Source: Verrucomicrobiales bacterium (GTDB lineage: Bacteria > Verrucomicrobiota > Verrucomicrobiia > Verrucomicrobiales > SLCJ01). From it: a stretch of DNA of 64,000 nucleotides. Location: contig JAGXGH010000004.1 in NCBI GenBank assembly GCA_024636835.1, forward strand, positions 1 through 64,000. Reading direction: 5' to 3'. Under the pieces are notes generated by a model, which saw nothing but the letters and a program-made list of their open reading frames with translations, was not told the origin of the DNA and searched no databases. Shown here piece by piece: positions 1 through 9,668 of the stretch (its first letter is position 1; every line of letters starts with the position of its first letter). A program made the translations under genes and the position numbers.

Positions 1-3000
1 CAGCGTGCACTCCGGAGTTGCGCACGCAGAACCGCTCGCCGGCGACTCCGGCCAGGTAGGCTTCGCCCGCGGTGGCTCCGTAGAAGGCGACGTTTCCAAC
101 GATGATATTTTGATCCGCGACCAGCTCCGGCGGTGAACTCTTCGGAGGGTAAACGATGATTTTGGCACCGCAGACACCTTTGCCGACATAGTCGTTGGCA
201 TCGCCTTCGAGTTCGAAGGTCATGCCGCGAGGACAGAAGGCACCAAAACTTTGACCGGCACTGCCGTTGAATTTGAGGTGAATGGTGTCGGCCGGAAGAC
301 CGGCAGCACCGTGGTGACGACTGATTTCCGCGCCGGTGATGGTGCCGACCACTCGGTTGGTGTTCTCGATGGGAAGCTCGGCGTAGACTTTGTCGTAGTT
401 CTCGATGGCTGGTTTGCAAAGTTCGAGCAGGGTGGTGTTATCCAGTGCCTGATCGAGCAGGTGATCCTGCTTTTGGGTGGCGTAGGTTCCTACTTCCGGC
501 CCGACTTTTGGACGGTAGAGGATTTTCGAGTAGTCGAGACCTTTGGCTTTCCAGTGATCCACGGCATCGCGCATCTCTAACAGATCGCAACGGCCTACCA
601 TTTCGTCGATGGTGCGGAAGCCAAGCTTCGCCATCAGTTCGCGGATTTCCACGGCGACGAAGTTCATGTAGTTGACCACGTTTTCCACGGCTCCATTGAA
701 TTTTTTGCGAAGATCGACATTCTGGGTGGCGATGCCTACCGGGCAGGTGTTTTTGTGGCAGACACGCATCATGATACAGCCAAGCGTGACCAGAGGGGCG
801 GTGGCAAAGCCGAATTCCTCAGCACCTAACAGCGCGCCGATCACCACATCGCGTCCGGTCTTGAGCTGACCGTCTGTTTCCAGAACCACACGGCTACGGA
901 GATTGTTCAACAGTAGCGTTTGGTTCGTCTCAGCCAGGCCAAGCTCCCATGGTGCGCCGGCGTGCTGAATGGAGGAACGTGGGCTGGCACCGGTGCCGCC
1001 ATCGTGGCCGGAGATCAGAATAACATCCGCTTTTGCCTTGGCGACACCAGCGGCAATCGTTCCGACTCCAACTTCCGAGACCAGCTTCACATTGATGCGG
1101 GCATCTGTGTTGGCATTTTTCAGATCGTGAATGAGCTCGGCCATGTCCTCGATGGAATAAATATCGTGGTGTGGAGGAGGGGAGATAAGTCCCACACCGG
1201 GCGTGGTTCCACGACATTTGGCAATGGCTGGAAGCACTTTATGACCGGGGAGCTCTCCGCCTTCGCCTGGCTTTGCGCCTTGGGAAATTTTGATTTGGAT
1301 TTCGCGGGCGTTGACGAGGTAGTGCGAGGTTACACCGAAACGTCCACTCGCCACCTGTTTGATGGCGCTCTTTTTGGAGTCGCCTTCTTCATTGGTCCAA
1401 CGGAAACGGTATGGGTCTTCGCCACCTTCACCGGTGTTGGATTTGCCGCCGAGACGGTTCATCGCCACGGCGAGTGCCTCGTGGGCTTCCTTCGAAATGG
1501 AGCCGTAGGACATCGCACCGGTCTTGAAGCGTTTGACGATGGCTCTGACTGGCTCGACTTCTTCAAGTGGGATTTCCTTGGAGGGATCAAACTTGAAATC
1601 CATCAGGCCACGGAGAGTGAAGAGGTTTTTCGACTGGTTATCGATGAGTTCCGAATACTGACGGAACACTGCCATGTCGCCTAGTCTGGTGGACTGCTGA
1701 AGGAGGTGAATAGCCTGTGGGCTGAAGAGGTGGCGTTCACCGTCTGCGCGCCATTGGTAAACACCGCCGGAGTCAAGGGCCTCGTTTTCTGTTTCACGTT
1801 GTTTATAGGCATCGGCATGGCGTATTTTCACCTCACGGGAAATGGTATCCAGACCGATTCCTCTGACACGTGAGGTGGTGCGGGTGAAATACTGATCGAT
1901 CACCTCGCTGTTGAGTCCGATACATTCGAAAATCTGTGCGCCACGATAACTTGCGACGGTGGAAATCCCCATCTTCGACATGGTCTTGATCACCCCTTTG
2001 ATGGAGGCCTTGAGGTATTTTTTCACCGCATCTTCGTGCGGCATGTCCAGTTCACCGTCCTCGGTCATTTGGGCGAGGGTATCGATGGCGTGGTAGGGAT
2101 TGATGACGTCAACACAGTAACCTAACAGCACGGCAAAGTGATGGACCTCACGCGGTTCACCGGACTCGAGAACGAGGGACACCTTGGTGCGAGTGCCTTG
2201 ACGAATCAGGTGGTGGTGCAGACCCGCGACGGCGAGGAGTGCGGGGATGGCGGCTTTTTTTTCATTCATTCCACGGTCGGAGAGAATGAGGATATTGTCG
2301 CCGTTGAGGATGGCGGAATCGGCTGCTTTGAAGAGTCTATCCAAGGCCTCTTTTAATGGCTCGCTGGAGATCTGACCGTCTTGCTCGACTCTGTCGGAGA
2401 GGTGGGGATTATCGGCATGACCTGGGAGTTGGCCTACGGCGAGACCGGCATCAGTGGATTCCGGTGTGTAGAGAATCGGTAGGGTTTCAGACTGGAATCC
2501 ATCAATTTCCACATCGCGAAGGCTGGCGAGTTCATGGTTATCGATGATCGGGCTTTCGAGGCGGATCATCCGGCAGTTTTCCGGCCCCGGGTGTAGGATG
2601 TCATTTTCTGACCCCACGAAAGTGATACTTGAGGTGATGAGTTCCTCTCGGATCGGATCGATAGCTGGGTTTGTCACCTGGGCAAAGAGCTGACGGAAGT
2701 AGTTATAGAGCAGCTGAGGTCTGTCCGAAAGCACCGCCATGGGAGTGTCATTTCCCATGGCACCAAGCGGTTGCGCGCCGGTCTGGGCAGATGGGGCGAG
2801 GATGAGACGTTTGTCTTCGAAGGTATAGCCAAAGGCGCGGTTACGCTGGATGAGGTCGTGCCCGGTGATGGTGGCTTTGGTTTCTCCTTTGGCGAGATCG
2901 GCGAAGAAGACTCGGTTACTCTTCAACCACTCTGCGTAGGGTTCCTTCTGAGCGATCTCTTCCTTGACCTCGGCATCGTCGATGATGCGGCCTTTTTCTG

Positions 3001-4261
3001 TATCGACCAAAAACATGCGGCCCGGCTCGAGACGTCCCTTCTTGATGACCGTGGCGGGGTCGACTTTCAAGACGCCCACTTCCGATGCCATGATGACCAT
3101 GTCATCGTTGGTGACGTAGTAACGCGATGGGCGGAGGCCGTTGCGATCAAGGATCGCACCGATGGAAACTCCGTCACAGAAGGCGATGGATGCAGGACCG
3201 TCCCATGGTTCCATGAGCGTGGCATTGTATTCGTAGAATGCCTTTTTGGTGGCGCTCATGTGCTGGTGGTTTTCCCACGGCTCGGGAATCATCATCATGA
3301 TCGCCTGCGGTAGTGGTCGGCCCGAGAGCACGAGGAATTCCAGGCAGTTATCAAACATCGCGGAGTCCGATCCGTCGTCGCGGATGATGGGGAGAAGCTT
3401 ATCGAGATCCTTTCCTAACACACCACTGGCGAGTAATTTCTGGCGCGCTTGCATCCAGTTGGCATTGCCGCGCATGGTATTGATTTCACCGTTGTGAGAC
3501 ATATAGCGGAATGGCTGGGCACGAGGCCAGCTGGGGAATGTGTTGGTGCTGAAACGAGAGTGCACCAGCGCCATGGCAGATTCCATTTTCTCATTCTGAA
3601 GATCGGGAAAGTAGTCTCTTAGCTGCCACGTGGTGAGCATGCCTTTGTAGATGATGGTGCGGGCGGAAAGTGAGACCGTGTAGAAATACTGGGCACCACT
3701 GGTCGCGCAGTAGCGCGCGGCTTGGGAGGAACGGCGGCGGATGACGTAGAGCTTACGCTCGAACTCCTGGGGGTCGGTGATCTCCGGCGCACGTCCCACA
3801 AAGATTTGCTTCATCTGTGGTTCACATTCGCGGGCGGCTTTGCCAAGAATAGAACTCTTTACCGGCACGTCGCGCCAGCCGAGAACGCTCTGACCTTCTT
3901 TTCTGACCGCTCTTTCAAAAGCTTCGATCGCTGCTGCGGCTTCCTCAGGTTCTGGTGAGAGATGCACAAAGCCCACGGCATACTCGCCCTCATCAGGGAG
4001 TTCGATGCCTATCTCTGGCGTGACAGATTTGAAAAACTGATGTGGCAGTTGAATGAAGAGACCTGCGCCATCACCTGTGGCTTCATCACAGCCGCAACCT
4101 CCACGGTGCTCCATGCAGGCATTCATCTCGAGCGCGCCCGAGATGATGCTGTGCGATTTTTTACCCTTGAGGTGGCAGAGGAAGCCAACTCCGCAAGAGT
4201 CATGCTCATTTTCTGGATCATAGAGTCCTTGAGCAGGGGGAAGGCCCAGCTGCGGCTTCAT
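1..4261 (-). CDS. gltB: Glutamate synthase (NADPH/ferredoxin) large subunit, 3' end outside window
   Basis: Makes two glutamates from glutamine plus 2-oxoglutarate in the cytosol (GOGAT). About 1420 codons are visible; the family runs to about 1500, so roughly 100 C-terminal residues are lost at the window edge. The N-terminal class II amidotransferase domain begins at the Cys of DSCGVGF (about residue 23) after a short propeptide that is normally removed. The FMN/synthase region has the 3Fe-4S ligands in CHKNTCPVG, preceded by [10 protein letters not shown]. The last residues seen belong to the C-terminal GXGXG beta-helix. I chose the ATG at 4261 because a GGAGAAG lies 9 nt upstream; an in-frame ATG at 4282 has no such site. 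Frame checks at three places show no shift. gltD is not in the window. Confidence 0.95.
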   Translation of the reverse strand, partial: MKPQLGLPPAQGLYDPENEHDSCGVGFLCHLKGKKSHSIISGALEMNACMEHRGGCGCDEATGDGAGLFIQLPHQFFKSVTPEIGIELPDEGEYAVGFVHLSPEPEEAAAAIEAFERAVRKEGQSVLGWRDVPVKSSILGKAARECEPQMKQIFVGRAPEITDPQEFERKLYVIRRRSSQAARYCATSGAQYFYTVSLSARTIIYKGMLTTWQLRDYFPDLQNEKMESAMALVHSRFSTNTFPSWPRAQPFRYMSHNGEINTMRGNANWMQARQKLLASGVLGKDLDKLLPIIRDDGSDSAMFDNCLEFLVLSGRPLPQAIMMMIPEPWENHQHMSATKKAFYEYNATLMEPWDGPASIAFCDGVSIGAILDRNGLRPSRYYVTNDDMVIMASEVGVLKVDPATVIKKGRLEPGRMFLVDTEKGRIIDDAEVKEEIAQKEPYAEWLKSNRVFFADLAKGETKATITGHDLIQRNRAFGYTFEDKRLILAPSAQTGAQPLGAMGNDTPMAVLSDRPQLLYNYFRQLFAQVTNPAIDPIREELITSSITFVGSENDILHPGPENCRMIRLESPIIDNHELASLRDVEIDGFQSETLPILYTPESTDAGLAVGQLPGHADNPHLSDRVEQDGQISSEPLKEALDRLFKAADSAILNGDNILILSDRGMNEKKAAIPALLAVAGLHHHLIRQGTRTKVSLVLESGEPREVHHFAVLLGYCVDVINPYHAIDTLAQMTEDGELDMPHEDAVKKYLKASIKGVIKTMSKMGISTVASYRGAQIFECIGLNSEVIDQYFTRTTSRVRGIGLDTISREVKIRHADAYKQRETENEALDSGGVYQWRADGERHLFSPQAIHLLQQSTRLGDMAVFRQYSELIDNQSKNLFTLRGLMDFKFDPSKEIPLEEVEPVRAIVKRFKTGAMSYGSISKEAHEALAVAMNRLGGKSNTGEGGEDPYRFRWTNEEGDSKKSAIKQVASGRFGVTSHYLVNAREIQIKISQGAKPGEGGELPGHKVLPAIAKCRGTTPGVGLISPPPHHDIYSIEDMAELIHDLKNANTDARINVKLVSEVGVGTIAAGVAKAKADVILISGHDGGTGASPRSSIQHAGAPWELGLAETNQTLLLNNLRSRVVLETDGQLKTGRDVVIGALLGAEEFGFATAPLVTLGCIMMRVCHKNTCPVGIATQNVDLRKKFNGAVENVVNYMNFVAVEIRELMAKLGFRTIDEMVGRCDLLEMRDAVDHWKAKGLDYSKILYRPKVGPEVGTYATQKQDHLLDQALDNTTLLELCKPAIENYDKVYAELPIENTNRVVGTITGAEISRHHGAAGLPADTIHLKFNGSAGQSFGAFCPRGMTFELEGDANDYVGKGVCGAKIIVYPPKSSPPELVADQNIIVGNVAFYGATAGEAYLAGVAGERFCVRNSGVHA

Positions 4262-4680
4262 GGTGTTTTTCTTCTCCGGCATAAAATTGATAGTTTTTTG
4301 GCTAATCTTTGCGAGTGCTTGCGGTGGTGATGAGCGAGTTCAAATACATGGATAGGATATCCTTGCAAAACACAATACCCTGATATGGGTGGTGAAAGTG
4401 CTGGTTGGTAAATTTCTTTGGAAATCGAGCGGTAACTTGCCTCCAAATTGGCGATTAGTATAGGCCGAATGAGAACGAAATTGATACCAATCAAGCTGTT
4501 GTCTGTTGTTGGTGTAATTCGCTGGCTGTGAGCGATCTGGTTTCTGGTGTAAGTATGGAGGTGGAGATCCATGGCAAATCCTGATACGCGGCAATATAGT
4601 GGCATGATCCGTCCCGGTCATGATGATCACCCCGCAGCCATGCTGCGTAGTTTTTTTCACGATTTAGCGAAATTTGATAT

Positions 4681-4926
4681 TTGTTACTGACCCCAAAATC
4701 CAAAATCGAACTTTGTCGGAGGGCAATCAAGAGTGGTGAGTCGCAACTTTGGGGCCACGGGGAGATTTCGCCGGAACGAGCCTGTCAGCTTCAGGCAATT
4801 GCGGATAGGATTGGGCACTGGGCCAAGATGGATGACGATGCGATTGGCTATATTCCGTTCACCTCATTCCCGATTCCTGTCGCATATATCGAATCTCTCG
4901 ATAAAGAGAACAAACGAAACGGCTAA
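4681..4926 (+). CDS. Possible small hypothetical protein, 81 aa
   Basis: Not recognised. It opens with TTG directly after an in-frame TGA (4675-4677) and codes for a mixed-charge peptide with a plausible helix (ISPERACQLQAIADRIGHW) and a C-terminal KENKRNG tail. Composition looks protein-like rather than random, but there is no ribosome binding site and no ATG near the start. It could be the remnant of a larger gene. No conserved neighbour supports it. Confidence 0.25.
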   Translation: MLLTPKSKIELCRRAIKSGESQLWGHGEISPERACQLQAIADRIGHWAKMDDDAIGYIPFTSFPIPVAYIESLDKENKRNG

Positions 4927-5163
4927 TCTTGAGAAGTTTCTAGATGCCACGGACTGGCACCAATTCTGATTCCAATTGATGGTTCACAATCCCCGAGACT
5001 CCTTCCGATTCGAGTGGCATGTGCTATTGCATCCACCCGGGAGGGACGCTTTTCAAGTGTCCGTGACTTTGTGCCATGCACGGAGTCGGCTGAGGGCTAT
5101 GAATGGCTGGTGGCGTTGAAGCAATGCCCTTCATATTCTTCATGGTAAGAGTTTTGTGGCTGG

Positions 5164-5311
5164 GTTGGCTTCGCGGCTAGAAGCCACGGCCACTTTTTTG
5201 CGGTCGCAGATAACGGCTTTACCGCATGAGATTGGGGTGACTTCGGGTCAGGAATGTTGTGCGGTCGCTGAAGGAAAGTTACGGACGTCTGAAAGCCATC
5301 CCTCCCGTGGG
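5164..5311. repeat. Dispersed GGCTAGAAGCC hairpin repeat, copy 1
   Basis: Contains the hairpin GGCTAGAAGCC (5175-5185) followed by ACGGCCAC, and ends with a GACGTCTGAAAGCCATCCCTCCCG segment read in two blocks. The same order of blocks occurs at 28060-28226, and the hairpin alone at 15734-15750. Only the two ends are well conserved; the middle is variable. Confidence 0.6.
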
Positions 5312-5335
5312 TGTCCTTTCAAGCTAGTGAACAAG

Positions 5336-6757
5336 CTACTCCGCATTCTGCTTGAAGATGGCGAGGGTGCGTTCTCTTTCTTCGGAGTGGTCGACCATGG
5401 GGAGGGGGTAGTCGTCGGCGATGGGTGAGCCGTCTTTTGGTGGGTCGAGGAAGAGTTTGGAGTCGCAGTTGGCGAGTTCCGGCACCCATTGTTTGATGTA
5501 TTCTCCGTCGGCAGCGTAGCGCTTGGTTTGTGACCAGGGGTTCTGGATCCTGAAATAGGGGGCGGCGTCGGCTCCGGTGCCTGCGCTCCATTGCCACCCG
5601 CCGTTGTTGGAGGCTATTTCACCATCGAGTAGCCACTGCATGAAGAAGGCTTCACCGCGTCGCCAGTGGATGTGAAGGTCTTTGGTGAGAAACATGGCGA
5701 CGATCATACGCAGGCGGTTGTGCATGAACCCGGTGGCGCGCAGTTCGCGGATTCCGGCATCGACGATGGGAAATCCGGTCTTTCCTTGGCACCAGCGTTC
5801 GAAGGCGACCTCTGCCTCGCTCCACCACAGGCCTTTATATTTTTCGTTGAATGGTTGGTCGTAGACGTGGGGGTAGTGAACGAGGATTTGCATGTAGAAT
5901 TCACGCCATGCGAGTTCGTTGATGAATGTCCCAGCGCTTTCACGGACGCTGCTGCTGGTGGTGGAATTGAGGATGTGCTCAACCTTGCCGTAAAGCTCGC
6001 GGATGGAGATGGTGCCATGTCGCAGATCCTGCCCGAGTCGTGAGGTGGTGATTCCGTGAGGGGTGTTTCGGGTGTTTTTGTAGTCTTGGACGATGCCGTC
6101 GAGGGCGCGCTTCATGCGTTTACGTGCCTCTTTCTCACCGCCGAGTGTGGTGTGTTGGTATTCCTCAGGTAGCGAGATCTCCCAATGGTCGAGCGTGGGA
6201 AGTTCTTCCGACTCGATGTCCTGCGGCATGGTGAGGGCGCGGAGTCGTCCCCGGGCCTTGGCTTTATCGAGCTTTTTCCAGGCTTTTGAGTAGGGTGTAT
6301 AAACCCGGTAGGGGGTGCCGTCAGATTTCAGGACTTCATCTGCGGAGTGCATCACGGCGTCGATGAATCCAAGACACGCGATTCCTCGATCACGGCAGAA
6401 TTCTTCTAACTGCTGTTCTTCAGCGCGGCCGAAGGGATCGCCGTCTCGGTTGAAGGTGATGGCTGTGGCATCGGATTGTTCGATGAGTTTGGTGATCTCC
6501 TCAAACGCCGAGCCATGGCGTATGATTAGTTGGCTGCCGATGGAGCGAAGATTAGCGTCGAGAGATTCGAGGCACTCGCAGAGGAACTGTTGGCGCGGTG
6601 CGCCTGTCCAGTTGTGGTGGTTCTTCCAGGTGCTGAGGGAGTAGAAGGGAATGACATCATCGGAGATTTCTGAGGCATGACGGAGACCGGTGTTGTCTGT
6701 AATGCGAAGGTCCTTACGGAACCAATGGATGGTGCGGTGGTGGAGTGATGAAGACAC
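5336..6757 (-). CDS. phrB: Deoxyribodipyrimidine photolyase, class I CPD type
   Basis: Light-driven repair of cyclobutane pyrimidine dimers using FADH-. The 473-residue length is typical. The N-terminal alpha/beta antenna domain starts with IHWFRKDLR. The C-terminal FAD domain has the signatures TGFPIVDAGIREL, MHNRLRMIVAMFLTKDL and IASNNGGWQWSAGTG. The three Trp positions of the electron-transfer chain known in E. coli photolyase appear retained (WCQGKTG, HWRRGE, GGWQW). The start is a GTG at 6757. The gene lies 9 nt after the gamma-glutamylcyclotransferase gene on the same strand, so the two are probably co-transcribed. A cryptochrome-DASH role is less likely because the motifs follow the class I pattern. 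Confidence 0.95.
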   Translation of the reverse strand: MSSSLHHRTIHWFRKDLRITDNTGLRHASEISDDVIPFYSLSTWKNHHNWTGAPRQQFLCECLESLDANLRSIGSQLIIRHGSAFEEITKLIEQSDATAITFNRDGDPFGRAEEQQLEEFCRDRGIACLGFIDAVMHSADEVLKSDGTPYRVYTPYSKAWKKLDKAKARGRLRALTMPQDIESEELPTLDHWEISLPEEYQHTTLGGEKEARKRMKRALDGIVQDYKNTRNTPHGITTSRLGQDLRHGTISIRELYGKVEHILNSTTSSSVRESAGTFINELAWREFYMQILVHYPHVYDQPFNEKYKGLWWSEAEVAFERWCQGKTGFPIVDAGIRELRATGFMHNRLRMIVAMFLTKDLHIHWRRGEAFFMQWLLDGEIASNNGGWQWSAGTGADAAPYFRIQNPWSQTKRYAADGEYIKQWVPELANCDSKLFLDPPKDGSPIADDYPLPMVDHSEERERTLAIFKQNAE

Positions 6758-6766
6758 AATGAGTGG

Positions 6767-7195
6767 TTATACGGATGGGAAATGGCGACGACGATACGCC
6801 TTCCAATTCGATCCGACTACGGGCAAATGAGTCCATTGTTGAGCCCAGAGATAGGCTTCGACGGTTCTCTCATGGTGATTCGCATCGGTGACGCGAATTT
6901 GAGTTCTCCGGTATTCGCCTAGGTGAATACCTTCGTAGTCGTCGAGTGCTGGCCAAAGATCTTCTGGCACTTGGTATAGCTCACCAGAAATCGGAGTTGT
7001 GGATGGGTTCGCCGAATCGGCAACCAGTCCTGGGAACTGGCCGCAATCAACGAGGAGAAAAGGCTCGATGGTGTGGACGTCACCGAGAAACCTCGCTGCG
7101 GATAGATGGTGTTGAGCGCGCTCTCCTTGCTGGAGCGTGCCGTAAGAGAATAGCAGGCTTGATGTCGCAAGTTCTTCTGTCGACATACTTTTCAT
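6767..7195 (-). CDS. Gamma-glutamylcyclotransferase (GGCT/AIG2-like) family protein
   Basis: The 142-residue protein has the family's N-terminal YGTL glycine-loop signature (residues 18-21), then FPGLV, and LDDYEG, whose Glu matches the catalytic acid of the fold; YRR follows. The family cleaves gamma-glutamyl amines or peptides to 5-oxoproline; the actual substrate cannot be read from sequence. It sits 9 nt upstream of the photolyase gene in the same orientation. Another in-frame ATG lies three codons after the first. Confidence 0.85.
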   Translation of the reverse strand: MKSMSTEELATSSLLFSYGTLQQGERAQHHLSAARFLGDVHTIEPFLLVDCGQFPGLVADSANPSTTPISGELYQVPEDLWPALDDYEGIHLGEYRRTQIRVTDANHHERTVEAYLWAQQWTHLPVVGSNWKAYRRRHFPSV

Positions 7196-7265
7196 CTACG
7201 AAAGATCATCACGACATGATATTGTGATTTCTTCGTGTCATACGCGGTCTAGTGCCTCCAAATAC

Positions 7266-7769
7266 TTACGATTCAGCCTTGTTGACGATGTCTTGAAGAT
7301 CCTTACGGATGTTTTCTAACTCGGATTTTCGTATCGTCACGTCGCGATTGAGCCCGAGACGCTCTTCTGCATCCTTACGTGCTTCGATTGCCATCTGACG
7401 GGCTAACTTGGCACCGTGTTTCTTGGTAGGGAATTTAATGACGTGACGCTTGCCGTTTTCGGGCCAAGATGCGAGCCAAACGACATTCACCTTACCCGAG
7501 CGTGTTGGGGGAGGGGTGATGCGGCTCACGCCGACGACGTGACCTTTGGTGCTCTTTTTTAGCTTGGTTATCTTCTCGGCATTTTCCAGACGTGCGTCGA
7601 GCCATTCCCGGCAAGCTTCCGCTTTTGCCAGGCTCTTTCTGGCACCACCGCATTTTTTGTCGGAAAAATATTGGGTGAAGGTTTCTCCATAGCGGTTAAT
7701 AGATACCCGCCATCCTTTAAAACCTGTGCTTTCGTAAGCGAACCGTGTGATGTTACGTTTTGACCTCAT
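7266..7769 (-). CDS. Protein with two AP2/ERF-like DNA-binding modules
   Basis: 167 residues, strongly basic. The first module (about residues 12-60) reads GFKGWRVSINRYG...YFSDKK.G.ARKSLAKAEACREW. The second (about 78-140) reads GVSRITPPP...WLASWPENGKRHVIKFPTKKHGAKLARQMAIEAR. Both follow the three-strand plus helix AP2 pattern. The C-terminus is a charged helix, possibly a coiled coil (IRKSELENIRKDLQDIV). AP2 domains in bacteria are commonest in mobile HNH endonucleases, but no nuclease motif is present, so a DNA-binding role is inferred. It is a single gene with its own upstream region, divergent from lpxI. Confidence 0.6.
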   Translation of the reverse strand: MRSKRNITRFAYESTGFKGWRVSINRYGETFTQYFSDKKCGGARKSLAKAEACREWLDARLENAEKITKLKKSTKGHVVGVSRITPPPTRSGKVNVVWLASWPENGKRHVIKFPTKKHGAKLARQMAIEARKDAEERLGLNRDVTIRKSELENIRKDLQDIVNKAES

Positions 7770-7860
7770 GTTTGTTAGGTTGGTGAATTGGATTCAATCG
7801 GTGAGATATGTTATCAGTTGAGTGTGGTGCACCCAACCTATTACGTTGCTGCCAAGCTTT

Positions 7861-8691
7861 ATGACTCCCATACCTAAATCTATTGGATTAATTGCAGGAA
7901 AAGGAATTTATCCGCGCCTGACCATAGAGGGTGCGAGGAAAGCTGGAATTACTGAAATAGTGATGGCAGCGTTTACGAACGAAACTTCGGAAGAGGTTAT
8001 CAATTTGGTTGATAAACATGAAGTCGTGAGAGTTGGACAGTTGGGGAGGATGATCAAATTCTTCCGTAAAAACGGCGTGAAACAAGCGATAATGGCGGGG
8101 CAGATTACGCCCGGTAATCTGTTTGATCTCCGTCCAGATATTAGAACGCTTCTTTTGTTAGGCAAGTTAAAGAGGAAAAACGCGGAGTCTATTTTTGGCG
8201 CGATTGCGGATGAATTACTCAAAGATGGCATCGAACTGCTGCCCGCGACGACTTTTATTGAGGATGCCTTGGTTGGTGAGGGACATTGTTTTGGTCCGCC
8301 GTTTAGCGAGCGCCAAATAGGTGATGCGCACTTTGCGATGGGGCTTGCCAAACAGGTGAGCGCTCTGGATATCGGTCAGTCACTGGTGGTCAGGCACGGC
8401 ACGGTGTTGGCGGTGGAGGCATTTGAAGGAACCAACGACTGTGTTCGACGTGGCGGTGCCATGGGTAAAGGGCAGGCACTATTGGCGAAGGTCTCGAAGC
8501 CCAATCAAGACTTTCGCTTTGATGTGCCGGTGATCGGGCCGGACACCATCCGGGTGGCCGCTGAAGCTGGAGTGATGGCGATTGTTCTCGAAAGCGGAAA
8601 GACACTCGTCCTCGATCTGCCCGCAGTGCGGGAGGCTTGCAAGGATTTGGGGGTGAGTGTTATGGGGATAGCTCCGAGTGATCGTGATTGA
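7861..8691 (+). CDS. lpxI: UDP-2,3-diacylglucosamine pyrophosphatase LpxI
   Basis: Converts UDP-2,3-diacylglucosamine to lipid X plus UMP, the step done by LpxH in gamma-proteobacteria. The 276-residue length and the DUF1009 signatures fit: an N-terminal GLIAGKGIYP loop, MAGQITPGNLFDLRPD, and the C-terminal AVEAFEGTNDCVRRGG followed by KPNQDFRFDVPVIG. I chose the ATG at 7861; the frame is open to 7822 but that extension does not look conserved. In many LpxI proteins the EGT is followed directly by Asp; here it is EGTND, with Asn at that place and Asp next to it. First gene of the lpxI-gnnA-like-lpxB operon. Confidence 0.9.
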   Translation: MTPIPKSIGLIAGKGIYPRLTIEGARKAGITEIVMAAFTNETSEEVINLVDKHEVVRVGQLGRMIKFFRKNGVKQAIMAGQITPGNLFDLRPDIRTLLLLGKLKRKNAESIFGAIADELLKDGIELLPATTFIEDALVGEGHCFGPPFSERQIGDAHFAMGLAKQVSALDIGQSLVVRHGTVLAVEAFEGTNDCVRRGGAMGKGQALLAKVSKPNQDFRFDVPVIGPDTIRVAAEAGVMAIVLESGKTLVLDLPAVREACKDLGVSVMGIAPSDRD

Positions 8692-8720
8692 TTCCGCCCT
8701 AAATCTGCCCAAGTTGAGGT

Positions 8721-9650
8721 ATGATCAGATTAGGAGTTGTTGGGGTTGGTGGCATTGGCAAGAACCATGCGAGAATTATCGCAGGGTTAGAGAATGTCGA
8801 AGTCGGTGGAATATTCGACACGAATGCGGAGCACGGGCAAGCGGTAGCCGATGAATTCGGTGTGCCGTTTATCGCAAGCCTCGATGAATTGATCGACCGC
8901 GTGGATGCGGCATCAATTGCGACGCCAACGATTTACCATCGCGAGGTAGGTGAGAAATTTCTCAACGCGGGCAAGCACGTGCTTGTTGAAAAGCCGATTG
9001 CGTCATCGTCGGAAGACGCCAAGGCGCTGGTGACCCTTGCGAAGGAGAAGAACCTGGTGCTTCAGGTAGGGCACATCGAGCGCTTTAACCCAGTGCTTGG
9101 CGAACTTGAGAAGAAGTTGAGTGATGCGCGCTTCATTGAGGTGCACCGACTCTCACCGTTTCCGAACCGCAGCATAGATATTGGAGTGATTCTGGATCTG
9201 ATGATTCACGATTTGGAGATTGTTTTACACCTGGTTAAATCACCGGTGGCGAGCATCGACGCGGTTGGTATCCCTGTTCTTACCCAACGCGAAGACATCG
9301 CGAATGCACGGATTCGATTCGAAAATGGCTGCGTGGCAAACATTACGGCGAGTCGAATTAGTCCTGAGAGAATGCGTAAGATACGCGTGTTCCAAAGCAG
9401 TGGGTATCTTTCGCTCGATTACCAGGAACAGACCGGTGAGTTCTATACTCGTGACGGCTTGGAGATTAAGCGTGAAGCGGTGCCGGTTGAGCGTGACGAA
9501 CCGTTGAAGCTCGAACTCGCCCACTTTGCGGATTGCGCCCGCGAGGGACGTCAACCCAAGGTCAGTGGACAGGAAGGAATGGCAGCGCTCGATTTGGCTT
9601 TGGAGATCACGGCGATGGTCGAAGGCGGTGGCGGTCAGCGTGTTCTCTGA
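8721..9650 (+). CDS. Gfo/Idh/MocA oxidoreductase in the lipid A operon, GnnA-like
   Basis: NAD(P)-dependent sugar dehydrogenase of 309 residues. The Rossmann loop is GVVGVGGIGKNHAR, followed by the family lysine motif in VLVEKPIASS and a central IMHDLEIVLHL-type helix with MIHDLEI. It lies 29 nt after lpxI and 18 nt before lpxB. A GnnA-type enzyme, which oxidises the 3-OH of UDP-GlcNAc so GnnB can aminate it, is encoded next to lpx genes in several bacteria, so position suggests that role. No gnnB-type aminotransferase is in the window, so the substrate remains inferred. Confidence 0.85.
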   Translation: MIRLGVVGVGGIGKNHARIIAGLENVEVGGIFDTNAEHGQAVADEFGVPFIASLDELIDRVDAASIATPTIYHREVGEKFLNAGKHVLVEKPIASSSEDAKALVTLAKEKNLVLQVGHIERFNPVLGELEKKLSDARFIEVHRLSPFPNRSIDIGVILDLMIHDLEIVLHLVKSPVASIDAVGIPVLTQREDIANARIRFENGCVANITASRISPERMRKIRVFQSSGYLSLDYQEQTGEFYTRDGLEIKREAVPVERDEPLKLELAHFADCAREGRQPKVSGQEGMAALDLALEITAMVEGGGGQRVL

Positions 9651-9668
9651 TTTAGTGCTGATATTGGA

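Larger units (their letters stand above)
4282..5335. other. Repeat-bearing intergenic stretch between gltB and phrB
   Basis: About 1 kb with no convincing gene. It carries one weak small reading frame (4681-4926, listed separately) and, in its second half, a copy of the GGCTAGAAGCC hairpin repeat. No tRNA or riboswitch fold was recognised. Confidence 0.6.

Noticed and set aside
920-1684. Plus-strand frame of 254 codons
   Set aside because: It is the antisense of the gltB synthase domain, whose minus-strand reading is clearly conserved.
2771-3313. Plus-strand frame of 180 codons
   Set aside because: Also antisense to gltB.
4258-4605. Minus-strand frame upstream of gltB (115 aa)
   Set aside because: Overlaps the gltB start and has no protein-like pattern or ribosome binding site.
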